64,000 nucleotides of DNA from Apostichopus japonicus (lineage: Eukaryota > Echinodermata > Holothuroidea > Aspidochirotida > Stichopodidae): NCBI RefSeq assembly GCF_037975245.1, contig NC_092583.1, positions 3,712,764 to 3,776,763 of the forward strand. Direction: 5' to 3'. Under the pieces are notes generated by a model. The model ran no database searches and was not told the DNA's origin. It saw only the letters and a list, made by a program, of their open reading frames with translations. The stretch's first letter is position 1, and each line of letters starts with the position of its first letter. This document shows, one piece after another, positions 1 to 11,200 of this stretch. A program made the translations under genes and the position numbers.

Positions 1-383
1 ATCACCAGTCACCACAATCAATGGAGCTACATCCATCTGCAGATTAAAGCGAAATAGATTTCTTAAAGTGCACCAAACTACTTTGAACAATTTGAACCCC
101 AGCGGCATTTATAACTACATTACCACAGAAAAGCAAGGGTCAGATCCAACTAAGAAACCATGCAAGCAAATTTGGTTAGCTTGGCCATATTAAGGAATAT
201 AGACATAATCATTAGTACACGGTTTTAATACTTTGCATTCCTATTCACATGTCAGTGGATGGATTTGGTCAGCTCATAAACAATTCCAAGTTATTTGAAA
301 TCATACACAGACAGATGTATCAATCATATACCCCTGTATGACCTTTCTTGTAATGTTAGGCTAGAACATAACACTCTTATTTT

Positions 384-750
384 CAAGGGCGTAGGAACCG
401 GGGGGGCTGGGGGGCGCCAGCCCCCCAGTGAAAAATGTGGAGGGGCGGAAGTATCATTCCGCCCCCCCCCCCCACTCCGCAGGTCAGAAAACCCCTTTTT
501 CATTTCCAAATGAGAAAAAAATCTCATTTGGAGCACCAAATTGCATCTAAGGCTAGGTGAAAATACAAAATTAAGTTTACAAAATGGAGTGGGTGTTGAA
601 GTGTGCTATATTGCACCAAATTGCATCTGAGGCCACCTGGAAATGCAAAAATTTCCAAAGGGGAGGGGAACACCCCTCCCCTTAGACCCCTCCCCTAGGC
701 CGGCCATCAGTCTTCAGCCCCCCACTCAAAAGTACCATCCTACGCCACTG
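384..750. mobile_element. hAT-like MITE, family A, 8-bp TSD
   Basis: The ends read CAAGGGCGTAGGA and, inverted, CAGTGGCGTAGGA. The element is flanked by a perfect 8-bp duplication CTTATTTT (376-383 and 751-758), as expected of hAT transposition. There is no coding capacity. The inside is rich in G and C runs and carries a GGGGAGGGG/CCCCTCCCC hairpin near 659-690. A second copy in the other orientation lies at 25628-25828. Confidence 0.85.
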
Positions 751-759
751 CTTATTTTA

Positions 760-2090
760 TCAATTCCAACTCAATTACCGTTCAAATACGAAAATGCTTT
801 ATGAACTGTCTGTCCCCGAGACGACGCTCAATGATTGCTGAACAACGTAGTCGGAGGTTTTAACCCGTTTATTTGCACACGTGGTTCAACAGGACCACGA
901 TGAAAACTATAAAGTAAAAATATCAAAACGTTAATATACAAACATTAGTGAAACAAACACATGAATTTGCACAAATCAGTGATAACATAATACAGCATTA
1001 TATTTCCCCTTATAAATAATGCACAAAAGAGAGAAGTATAACAAATTACATTTGGTAACATGAAACAAAATATGGAGTAAGATTGACAACAATATCATTC
1101 TTAATAATGATAACGCTCAACTTACAATCGTTGCCGTGCAAAACTAACCGCACGACAAACTGCTACATGCATACAGGGGCCTACAGTGACTTTCTGGGGT
1201 TTACTGCGGCTTTCTGGGGTTTACGGCGGCTTTCTGAAGAATGTATAAATATACCGACAAATTGATAACCTCTGGAGAATACTTTTCAATTACGATACTT
1301 TAAGTCAAGATACTCTAACAAATAAGCAAAACAACAAATACACAAAAGGCAACAATAATAACAGGCACAAGCATATTGCAATATCACATTAAAAGCAAAT
1401 CTCAATTATGTGATATTAAAAGAGGTATACCACTAGGATATGTAGTCCCTTTATAATGTCTATATGAAACATATATGATACTTACATATTACTTAGGATA
1501 TCTGCTATGAGAGCACATGCGACGCCAAACTGAACCAGGAGAGGAATGAAGCATGTAACTCACATAATACGTACGGTATTAAGTATGCATCGATTACGTA
1601 AGTATGCAAAGCAAAGAGGCGGGTATAAAAGATATCCCTAAACACCATTGGACGAGGTCAGCATTGACCTTTGCCCGACCTCGACCTATCAGAAATTTCC
1701 CTTTAACCACACTAAGGGGAAAAAAAAAACACACATCGGCAACGCTTACATGAAGTGTTCATCCTTGATAAGTCTTTATAGCCAATCAACTTTTTGACCA
1801 ACTTACACATCTACTTAGGCGTTAATAAAAGGCACTAAGTTGCAATGCTAACAGTACATTTTTTCTGTATTTATGATGGAATGAAGACATAACTGTTAAT
1901 GAGAGGGTTCACTAATGAAACTCCGAAACATTCATTAAATTGGAGAGTTTGTCTGATATCTAAAAATATATCAAAAAGAAATACATTATCGCTTTCTTTT
2001 AAATTAGGCTTTGTCTTCATTTTTTAAGACCAAGCAAGAATTAAAGTCAATGCTCGAAATATCATCAATTAATGTTAGCAATAACTTATA
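760..2090. other. Intergenic, no gene seen
   Basis: AT-rich sequence with no coding block or splice-flanked exon that I can support. A short imperfect direct repeat around a ctttctggggtttac motif occurs at 1188-1237. Confidence 0.5.
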
Positions 2091-2094
2091 CAAG

Positions 2095-2500
2095 TGTTTA
2101 AAGAGGTTAACATGCGTACTCCATTCACTAAATTACGACATTAGGCGTGATGAATGAACTCTTCAGAAAGTCTAGCGCCCCCAACATCCTCCCCCTCCGT
2201 TCACCCAAGACCATTACATCTGCTAACTGTAGACAATGAGTTGTTTCCTGCTCTAGATCAGTTCGTTTCAGTGTGCAGCTAAGTTTTCGCCAGATAACCC
2301 CTTTCTTTACTACATGAAATGAATCATAGTAGGTGGCTCTATAGTCAAGTTCCTTCCTAATCTACAGGACAATTATATAGTCGACTTTTAGCCACTTATG
2401 GAATATTCCTATACTAACCAATTCAACGCTGAACTTCAGTACATCGAATCGATTTTGGAGATGAGATTTGCAGATGACTCCATGAATTGCCACTTGTTTT
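2095..2500. repeat. Dispersed repeat, inverted copy at 63.5-63.8 kb
   Basis: Two blocks (about 2100-2220 and 2440-2500) match, in reverse complement, sequence at about 63545-63750. Shared landmarks are the stretch around attacgacattaggcg and the one around gatgactccatgaattgcca. This looks like two diverged copies of one transposon with no recognisable coding content. Confidence 0.6.
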
Positions 2501-2692
2501 CTTTTCGTCGATTGTCTGACCACCACATTGTTCAAACTCCTCACCTATATCAAAAGCAGGTCTATGGACTGAAAATCATCTATTGCTTAGAATTTTTTCT
2601 TCATTCACTTGTTTTTTATTGCTCTCTTTCATATGTGCACTATATTTTATTATAATTCTCAACTACATTATGATATTTAACTATTAACTAAA

Positions 2693-3140
2693 GGCTCATA
2701 CCAAGATTATCTCATTATGAATTAAAAGATCACTAAAACAAAAAATCAGTATATTTCCAAGCTATTAGATTATCCAACAATTTTCACTTCCATTTGCTTC
2801 AGATAAAACAAAAAGGGGTTTACTTTTGTGTAACTGATATAAATTGATGGCAGGAAAATTCTTTACACGTTTTTGTCTATCAACATAAATAAACATCTCT
2901 TTGTTCATATTATTTATATTTTTTTTAGAATATATTTTAACAGATGTTGGCATTGCATGCTCCCATTGCTTCAAAAAATATAATTAAAATAAACTAATGG
3001 GGAATGGAAATGGGAAAGAGAAATGGCTCATACCAAGATTATCTCATTATGATTTACAAGATCACTAAAACAAAAAATGAATTATGAATATTTACAAGAT
3101 ATCCAATTATCCAAGAATTTTCACTTCCATTTGCCAATCC
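2693..3140. repeat. Tandem duplication, about 335 bp apart
   Basis: The sequence starting gctcataccaagattatctc at about 2693 recurs at about 3026. Both copies run on to ttttcacttccatttgc. The two are diverged and non-coding. Confidence 0.6.
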
Positions 3141-4600
3141 TTTTAAATAGAAAAAGGAATGAACAACCACTGCTGTAACAATGTGATCGCTGTTGAAATC
3201 GAGCCTTGACCGCCCGTTTCAAATCCATGAACCCCCACCGGCGGCAGTTAACCCCAACCCGGCATTTTCCTCTTCCTACGAGACAGGAGAAACGAAAAGA
3301 CAAAAACCAGACCAACCCTGAACTGTTCTCATCCAATATTTACATAGACTGGTAGATGAATATTCATAACTCTCCATTGATTATCAATACACTTCTGTCT
3401 CCGAACGCCATATATTAACATTGAAAGACATAAACTTAAGGATATATCTGTAAGCAACTTCATTTCCATGAGCAAAAGGAAGCCGTTTCTTCGCATGTGT
3501 CCTTCACAAACAAAGAACATTTCCTTCAGATATTTGAGAGCTCATATGTGGATAAATGAGTACTCTAAAAGTTTAACAACTTGAGGGTTGATCGAAATTA
3601 TGAAAATCATCATAATGATTTTAACAGTACCGAATTGCGAATGCTCTTAAAGTAATATAGCGGGGGGGGGGGGGGGGAGTACGTCAGGGCAGCACTGTTG
3701 TCAAAGTATATATGAAGCGCAGGTGCCCCACCCAGTTTATAGCACCCGGGGTCCGTGGGCAATTCCGGGAACGGGAAATGGTGACATCCCTGAGTTTTGC
3801 ATAGAGGAGGATATCCGAGATAGGCATCAATGCAAATCACAACATAACATTAATTGTCGTACCTTGCCGACAATAGCTTGATATAAAGTCCTTTGTACGA
3901 AAACCTGCCCAAACTAGATCCTATGGATCAGGGACGACGGGGAAGGGTTCTTTCTTGCGGGGGGGGGGGGGGTGTAAAGCCGTCCCCACTGTAACGCCGT
4001 CCAGATCACATGGTTACAATCAAGGGAGGAGACGGCCCAACTTCCTGGGTTTATCCTTCCTGGGTGGATCGAGGGGACAACTTTTCGTACATAATAGGGT
4101 AGTCGGGGCCTGGACGTTATACACGTGGGATTGCTCCCAGAAGGTGGGAGCGATCTATACATAGGTTACTTCTAGGAAGTATGTGAAAAACTGGAGGGAC
4201 AGACCACACCTCAAAAGCAGTGACAAAATTAACCTGCTGAGCATTGTGAACCACAAATCCCATATTTCAATGTTTTTTTTAACAAAAAAAAAAAGACACT
4301 TTTTAATTACTTTTGTGTTAAATTTTGCAACAAAGAGTCTATTCTAGTTATATATTTTCTTTAAATTTCTCAACAAAGGGACAGTTTTCATACATAAACA
4401 AAGGGCACTTTTTTGTCTTACGTAAGAAATTTGCTTTTATTATCATGTTTGTTTACAAAGCCGGGGGAGGGGCACACATGCATCCTCCATGCCCCTTATT
4501 TCCCTATAATGTACGAAAAGTTTTCCCCTTGATCCTCTCTAAACCCAGGAAGTTCAGTGTCCTACCTCAATTTAAGCACCTTATCATTCTATGGGTCTCA
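3141..4600. other. Intergenic, poly-G tracts only
   Basis: No gene supported. The stretch contains long G runs at about 3661-3677 and 3959-3972. Apparent small ORFs here have low-complexity, Pro/Gly-rich translations typical of chance reading through G/C runs. Confidence 0.45.
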
Positions 4601-4619
4601 TGAGATTTAAGATTTTACT

Positions 4620-4703
4620 TAGGGTGTCTGTATATAAAACGGGCGACGAATCGGGTTCGAATCCCGGTGGGGCTGGAACGTTTCACACTGTTCTGGATTT
4701 TCG
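4620..4703 (+). mobile_element. tRNA-derived SINE fragment
   Basis: It has a B-box-like segment GGGTTCGAATCCCGG preceded by gggtgtctgtatataaa. The same order is seen in the fuller copy at 4972-5066. The A box is incomplete, so this is a fragment. Confidence 0.55.
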
Positions 4704-4971
4704 TACTCATTAAAATATCAAATATATATTCTTTTGCCTTGGTCGTTTATTTTCATTTCATTTAACAGAGATTGTTCAAAGCGTCTCTTTCGAAACCCGG
4801 CTTTTGGATTAACAAATACATTCGAGTTGGCTAGCATCATGATTGATCTCTAGAGTAAGGCAAAATATGCCAAGAAAACGGAAGTAGCAGTTTCCGATAC
4901 AGTTGGCAAAAGCCTACAGTGGAATTACGACTATATCTTTACTGGTTCGAGCCTCTGGACATACAATCATT

Positions 4972-5174
<203 letters not shown>

Positions 5175-5473
5175 ACAGTATAGATATATGTTGGTTTAAT
5201 ATAGCAACATTGTCTCGATGTAGCATTATAAACGGTAGCTTTACAGGCTCAATATATTAATATGTAATTGCTATATTGTCTTACTGTGCTTCATTCAAAA
5301 ATGTATATTCTGATTATACTATATAGTTAATTTTATTACTGTTGGAATTCTTTCCTTTTCGACAACCAGTTTCCTAATGTGATTGAATGAAACTATCTCA
5401 GTTAAAAATATCAGATTCTTGGTTACATACAAGAGGCTCTGGTCTATGACTGGCATGCAAGTCAAAGTTTAAA

Positions 5474-7461
5474 CAAGAGCCCAAGGGCACTGTGGTTCCT
5501 TGCTTGGGGTATATGACAATACACATAATATTATCAAGCAAGATTAGGCTCAGATAGTCCAAGTAATTGTGGTCCTACATGTTCCCATAAAGTAATCAAC
5601 ACTATAGCCAACACTTTTGTGATCACAAAATGTGATCGGATTTTTGATCAAAAAGCACTTTTGAGATCTAAATATGGCGTCGAAAATGTAAGAAGTATAA
5701 GAGACCTACAAGCGTGTCAACAGATATGATAACATTGGTGACCTCAGATGACATGACCTTTAAGTTTCAAAATGTTCCACCACCCCATTCACAACTTGTC
5801 CCAAAATATCAACCTTGTCACACCTTGGAACTAGGAGTTATTGCACTAAATGTGTGAAAATTAGCTTTGACCTCATATAACTTCGCACACGAAGGTCACA
5901 CGGGGGTCAACCCATTGACATTTATGATCAGAAGGTACCTTTAACATCTGAAAATAGCATCGAAACTGTAAAAATCCACAAAACACGAAGAGGTCACCAG
6001 AGGTCAAATTGAGGTCAGGGGTTACCCAGATGCGGGTCGACAAATGGATTACATTGAAGCAACTCCCAACCCTAACGGACAATTTGTTCTCAAGTTATCG
6101 CAAAAATACTAGTTTCTTATCATTAATTGACCTTTGATGACCTTGTATCACATGACCGTTATGTTTGAAAGTATTCCCCTATACCATTTGCAACTACTCC
6201 AAAAATATCAAGCTTGTCACACCTTGGAACTGGAAGTTATTGCATTAAATGTCTGAAAATTAACTTTGACCTCATATAACTTAACATACAAAGGTCACCT
6301 TTGATCAACTTATTGACATTTTTGATTGATGAGACCTAAATTAGAGCATCAAACCATACAAATTCAAACATTTTTTTCTTTGCCCATTTGCTACCCCCAA
6401 AATACTAGTTTTTTAACATTAATTGACCTTTGGTGACCTCCGATCACATGACCGTTAAGTTTGAAAATATTCCCCTATACCATTTGCAACTTGTCCGAAA
6501 ATATCAACCATGTCACACCTTGGAACTGGGAGTTGTTGCATTAAATGTCTGAAAATTAACTTTGACCTCGTATAACTTCGCACACGAAGGTCACACGGGT
6601 GTAAACCAATTGACATTTTTGATCGGAAGGTACCTTTGATATCCAAATCTAGCATCAAAACCAAACATTTTCTTTTTTGCTCTTTTCCTCCCAAAATAAG
6701 CACATTTTTTCTAATGTGACCTTTGACCTTTTGACCTTGGTTTCAGATGTAGTTTTATCTCCTGATTCCAAAAAACAAAACGACAAGTCTGTACAACCAT
6801 CCTAACTCCGACCGAAAAACTTTGACCCCATATAACTTTGCACATAAAGGTCACACGGGGTCAACCTGATGACTTTTATGATCAGAAGGTACCTTTGACA
6901 TATGAAAATAGCATCAAAACTGCAAAAATCCCCAAAAACATGTAAAGGTCACCAGAGGTCAAATTGAGGTCAAGGGTCACCCAGATGCGGGTCGACATAT
7001 GGATTACATTGAGGCAACTCCCAACCCTAACGGACAATTCGTTCTCAAGTTATCGCAAAAATACTAGTTTTTTATCATTAATTGACCTTTGGTGACCTCG
7101 GATCACATGACCGTTAAGTTTGAAAATGTTCCCCTAACCAGTTCACAACTTGTCCCAAAATATCAACCTTGTCGCACATTGGCACTGGGAGTTATTGCAG
7201 TTTTAATATTTTCGGTTTTTGGACCATAACTGACCTTTGGTGACCTTTGTGGGCACCAAAAACAATAGGGCACACCTTCTCCATATGGCGGATCTATAGT
7301 CCAAGTTTGGCCTCAATCCAACATTCCCTTATTGAGATAGAGCGTACCCAAGCAAGTGTCACAGACACACACACAGACACACATACACACACACGCACAC
7401 ACACACACACACACACACGCCAACCTGACTGCATAGGTTCCTTTTGCTAAAGCAAGAAACC
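5474..7461. mobile_element. 2-kb non-autonomous element with GTGACC-rich internal repeats
   Basis: The boundaries come from an empty site in the same window. The flanks (to about 5473 and from about 7462) join perfectly in intact 223-bp repeat copies at 7690-7915. The left part carries ggttccttgctt and the right end carries aagcaagaaacc, an inverted pair. Inside are repeated blocks (about 5759-5906, 6151-6300, 6447-6600, 7108-7190) built around 'tgacctttggtgacct' and 'cttggaactgggagttattgc'. A (CA)n tract lies at 7364-7420. No coding capacity. The transposon class is not recognised. Confidence 0.65.
7364..7420. repeat. (CA)n microsatellite
   Basis: Imperfect CA dinucleotide run with GACACA and GCACAC interruptions, near the right end of the 5474-7461 element. 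Confidence 0.9.
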
Positions 7462-8045
7462 AAAAAGGAATTATATTCCAGTTAAAAAATGTTAAAAAGT
7501 CAATTAATATGGTCATTCGAGTTCAAACATTTCTCCCATCCTGAAAGTATTTTGCTCTTATAATTTAACTGAAGACTCCTAAAAGTTTGGGAATAAGTTT
7601 GGAATGATCGGCAACCTAAACATATCAGATTCCTGGTTACATACAATAGGCCCTGGTCTTTGACTGGCATGCAAGTTAGCGTTTTAAAAAGGTATTATAT
7701 TCCAGTTAAAAAATGTTAAAAAGTCAATTAATATGGTCATTCGAGTTCAAACATTTCTCCCATCCTGAAAGTATTTTGCTCTTATAATTTAACTGAAGAC
7801 TCCTAAAAGTTTGGGAATAAGTTTGGAATGATCGGCAACCTAAACATATCAGATTCCTGGTTACATACAATAGGCCCTGGTCTATGACTGGCATGCAAGT
7901 CAAAGTTTAAAAAAGGAATTATATTCCAGTTAAAAAATGTTAAAAAGTCAATTAATGTGGTCATTCGAGTTCAAACATTTCTCCCATTCTGAAAGTATTT
8001 TGGTCTTACTAAGACAATTTTAACTAAAGATTCCTGAAAGTCTGG
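7462..8045. repeat. 223-bp tandem repeat, about 2.6 copies
   Basis: The phrase ttatattccagttaaaaaatg starts at about 7469, 7693 and 7918, so the period is about 223 bp. Copies are nearly identical, so the duplication is recent. The copy left of the 5474-7461 insertion (about 5400-5473) belongs to the same array. The repeat begins directly after the stop codon of the methyltransferase gene. Confidence 0.85.
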
Positions 8046-8049
8046 GTAT

Positions 8050-8246
8050 TCACTGCAGCCTAGCATCTCCTCTTTGTAATATGAGAATGTCCGCTGGTTC
8101 TTTCTCGCGGTGCATAGATGTTATCTTCTCAGACGATGAACACAAACCAAGCTTCTTTAAATCCTGCAGGCACAAATCTAGCCTCTCTCGTGAGAAATCT
8201 TCGAACTGGTAGTTCCATACGGCACAACTGAATACGAGGTAGCCTC
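8050..8246 (-). CDS. METTL27-like: Methyltransferase exon 5 and stop
   Basis: Residues 170-234 and TGA at 8050-8052, acceptor ccatctag. It starts GGYLVFSCAVWNYQ and ends GDARLQ. This completes the KPGG-strand and the C-terminal helix/strand pair of the fold. The 223-bp tandem repeat begins within 10 bp of the stop. No AATAAA is evident just downstream. Confidence 0.82.
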
Positions 8247-11200
8247 CTAGATGGAAAAATTGACATATATTTCGAAATAATTTCTGTCAGTTTTTACCTA
8301 TATAATGAGTGAAACTGATGAGCTGGGTAGCCGGTAACTAACGATTCAAACAATATTGGCCAGTGGCCATCATGGATGCCAGTAGCGATGTCAACAGTGT
8401 TAAACTTCTCTCTTATCTGTAGCATGGTGGAAATAAAAAGGAGTTTGATCCACGCGTGAGAAATGTTTGGTAAAATGGATGGTGTGGAGATATAGTGCAT
8501 ATATATTTTGCAACTTTTCAGAAAATGTTGAAGAATTTTCGACTGTTTAGGTTGTATGGCGCCACTGGCGGATCCAGGACCTTTGTTTGGGAGGGGCCAA
8601 AGTGGCATTACTAGAGTGATATAGGGGAGGGGTCTAAGGGGAGGGGGTGCCCCCCTCCCCTTTGGAAAATTTTCTATTGCTGAATGCCCTCAGATGCAAT
8701 TTGGTGCGACAAAAGTGTACAATGGTGATGTTAATTTACTTCTAAATAATGTTTCCCAGGTGTAATTTTCTAAAATATTTATAAAACAAAGTTGGGATCA
8801 TCTTTCTCAAGAAATTTTATTTCTCATAGGTTATAGATTTCTTACAAGCAGCCTGTTACTGAAAAATGGTGTTAAACTGTTAATCCTCATGCTCATACAT
8901 TTACATAGCTCCCAACTCTTGAGAAGGCAAATGCTGGTCCATGCCACGAATCGCCGTCCTGGGGGAGGGGTATAAGGGGAGGGGGTCTCCCCCTCCCCTT
9001 TTGAATTTTTTTGGAATCCTGGTGATGCCTACATGTAAAATGGTGGCACTTAGAAAGGCTTTTGTCACCCAAAATTTTCTGAGAAATATGCATTTTTTTT
9101 GTGTGTAACATCAATAAATTTAATAGTAGGTGATAATTCATTCTTTCCCGTGGCATGAAAATGTTCGCTGCTCGCCCCAATGAAAAGAAATATAGGCTAA
9201 TTTGAGGTTCAAATGATGCTGTAAAGGAGGTTTTTATACTCTACTATGCTAAATGCTAAGAAATGATGGTTGCTAAGTCAAAATTTGATGCAAATTTTTT
9301 TATGCATACTTGACAATTACAATGCGGTTTTTTTCGGACGCTTGTGCTGGTCAGCGGGCTTGGGTGTTAGAATGCGGGTCTAATTCCCGCGAATTACGGG
9401 TCAGTTGGGAGCTCTGCATTTAATTTTAAACCAGAAAACGAAAAGTTTTAGACTAGTCCAGGCGCGGCGGAACGGAAAAATTATTGGGGGGCTAATGTGT
9501 GGAGACTATCTAAGCGGAGCGCCACCATCGGTTGGCGCGGAGCGTACAAGAAAATTTTAGGTTTTTTTCAAACCCCCAGATGGCCGGAAACGGCGCTTCC
9601 TGAGTGTTTTATGCTGCGAATACCTAGCCCTAAAATATGGGTCTCAAGACTGCAATTTCTCAGATTGCACGAGAGTCTGTAAAAACATTGTAATTTGTAT
9701 ATTCGATGGTGTTTTAAGAGAGTAGCTATTACTCGTAGTGTACTTGCAAAGACGTTTTTGAGTGTAGTAAGGGCAGTGGCGGAGCTAGGGGTATTGGTCG
9801 GGGGGGGGGGGCGCTTTCAAAACTATCTAAGCGGAGCGCCACCACAGGTTGGCGCGGAGCGTACAGAAAATTTTTGAGTAAAGATACTCCCGAGATTGCA
9901 GGAAATGACCAATTCTGGGCCTTGCTAATTTACAGATAAACGGAGAATAAATAGGTGTCATTGCCATTTGGTCGGAAAATTACACCAACAGAATATGACA
10001 AATGTCAATAGGTAGACGAGAGCGCAATAAAATAGTCAATAATCGCGAATAAGTAAAAAGTAGTGAAAAGCTAAAAAGGTGCCAGCAGTCCCTTTGAGTC
10101 CGTCAGGGGGGGGGGGGGTTATCCGCCCCTGATCGTATGGACGTTCCGCCACTGAGTAAGTGGATGTTGGAGAACTGGCTGAAATGAGGCAAGTCATTGT
10201 CCTAAGACAAAGTTGTGTTGCGCTTACCGGTATACTCACACTCACTGCTTCCACTTTTCACGGGGCGTGAAGAAGCGGTTGGGGTGAAAATGTGGTCTAT
10301 AGCCAGGGGACGGGCCGAGGGTCCCCCAGCATTTACTAACATTATTACACCTATATAGTATACGTGTGCATCGGACAGATCGACAAGTATGCATTGAAAA
10401 ATGGGCAGATGCACGTTTCGGAGCCTTGGTAAATATTGGGGGGGGGGGCTTATCATGCATTTGCCCCCTCAACTTTTGCATTGGGGGCTAGAGCCCCCCC
10501 CCCCCAAGCCCCCCGGTTCCGTCGCCACTGGACTAGTCTACCACTGCTATTCCTCTCGATTTTTTTAATTTCCAATCATATGATTTAGCGGATTCTCGGA
10601 AACACTTTTTGGCTCACCTTTGGGGGGGCCATGGCCCCCCTTGGCCCCCCCCTTGGATCCGCCAGTGTATGGCGCATAACTATATGTTAGATATGTGTGT
10701 TTGTGATTTTCTCTCTTCCAGTAAGAGACTGGGAGGGACTGTCCCCTGATTTTATTCTGGGATGGGGAGTGGGTGGGAACTATAGGACGGGCTTTACTAT
10801 ACTTGATTGCGGCCTTGGGGTTGGGATATTTTGAAAGACATTTAAGCTATATCTAAGTTGACATGTGCAAATCAATGAAATCTTCAACAAGATGCTTAGA
10901 TTTTATTCATCTTTTCGAAACTAAATATAACCTCTGAACTATCCCTTTAGGTATAGGCTATACTTAAAACCCTTATGCAATAACACAGTTTATGACGCCA
11001 TATCAATTAGTCTACCACACGTTTAACTAAGACCCATGTCTTCGTACATTCCAGTTTATCCAGAGGGTAATTCCCTGCACGTTAATCTCAGATAATGTTT
11101 GTATATTATGGTTCATACCATCCGTTCTTTAGTTAGTCAAGATTTTGTTACGTTATAGACGAAATCTGTGAAGCTGGGATCAATACAACTGATACATATG

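Larger units (their letters stand above)
8563..10667. mobile_element. hAT-like element, family B, 2.1 kb with nested insertions
   Basis: The terminal inverted repeats CACTGGCGGATCCA are perfect over 14 bp and flanked by a perfect 8-bp duplication TATGGCGC (8555-8562 and 10668-10675). It has no transposase ORF. It hosts two further elements (8904-9416 and 9459-10530), so its own unit is about 520 bp. It lies in intron 4 of the methyltransferase gene. Confidence 0.88.

Noticed and set aside
8294-8500. Minus-strand ORF ending HWPILFESLVTGYPAHQF with a possible donor
   Set aside because: It looks coding-like but lies inside intron 4; the phase-1 junction from 12167 to 8246 gives the conserved KPGGYLVF directly, leaving no place for it.
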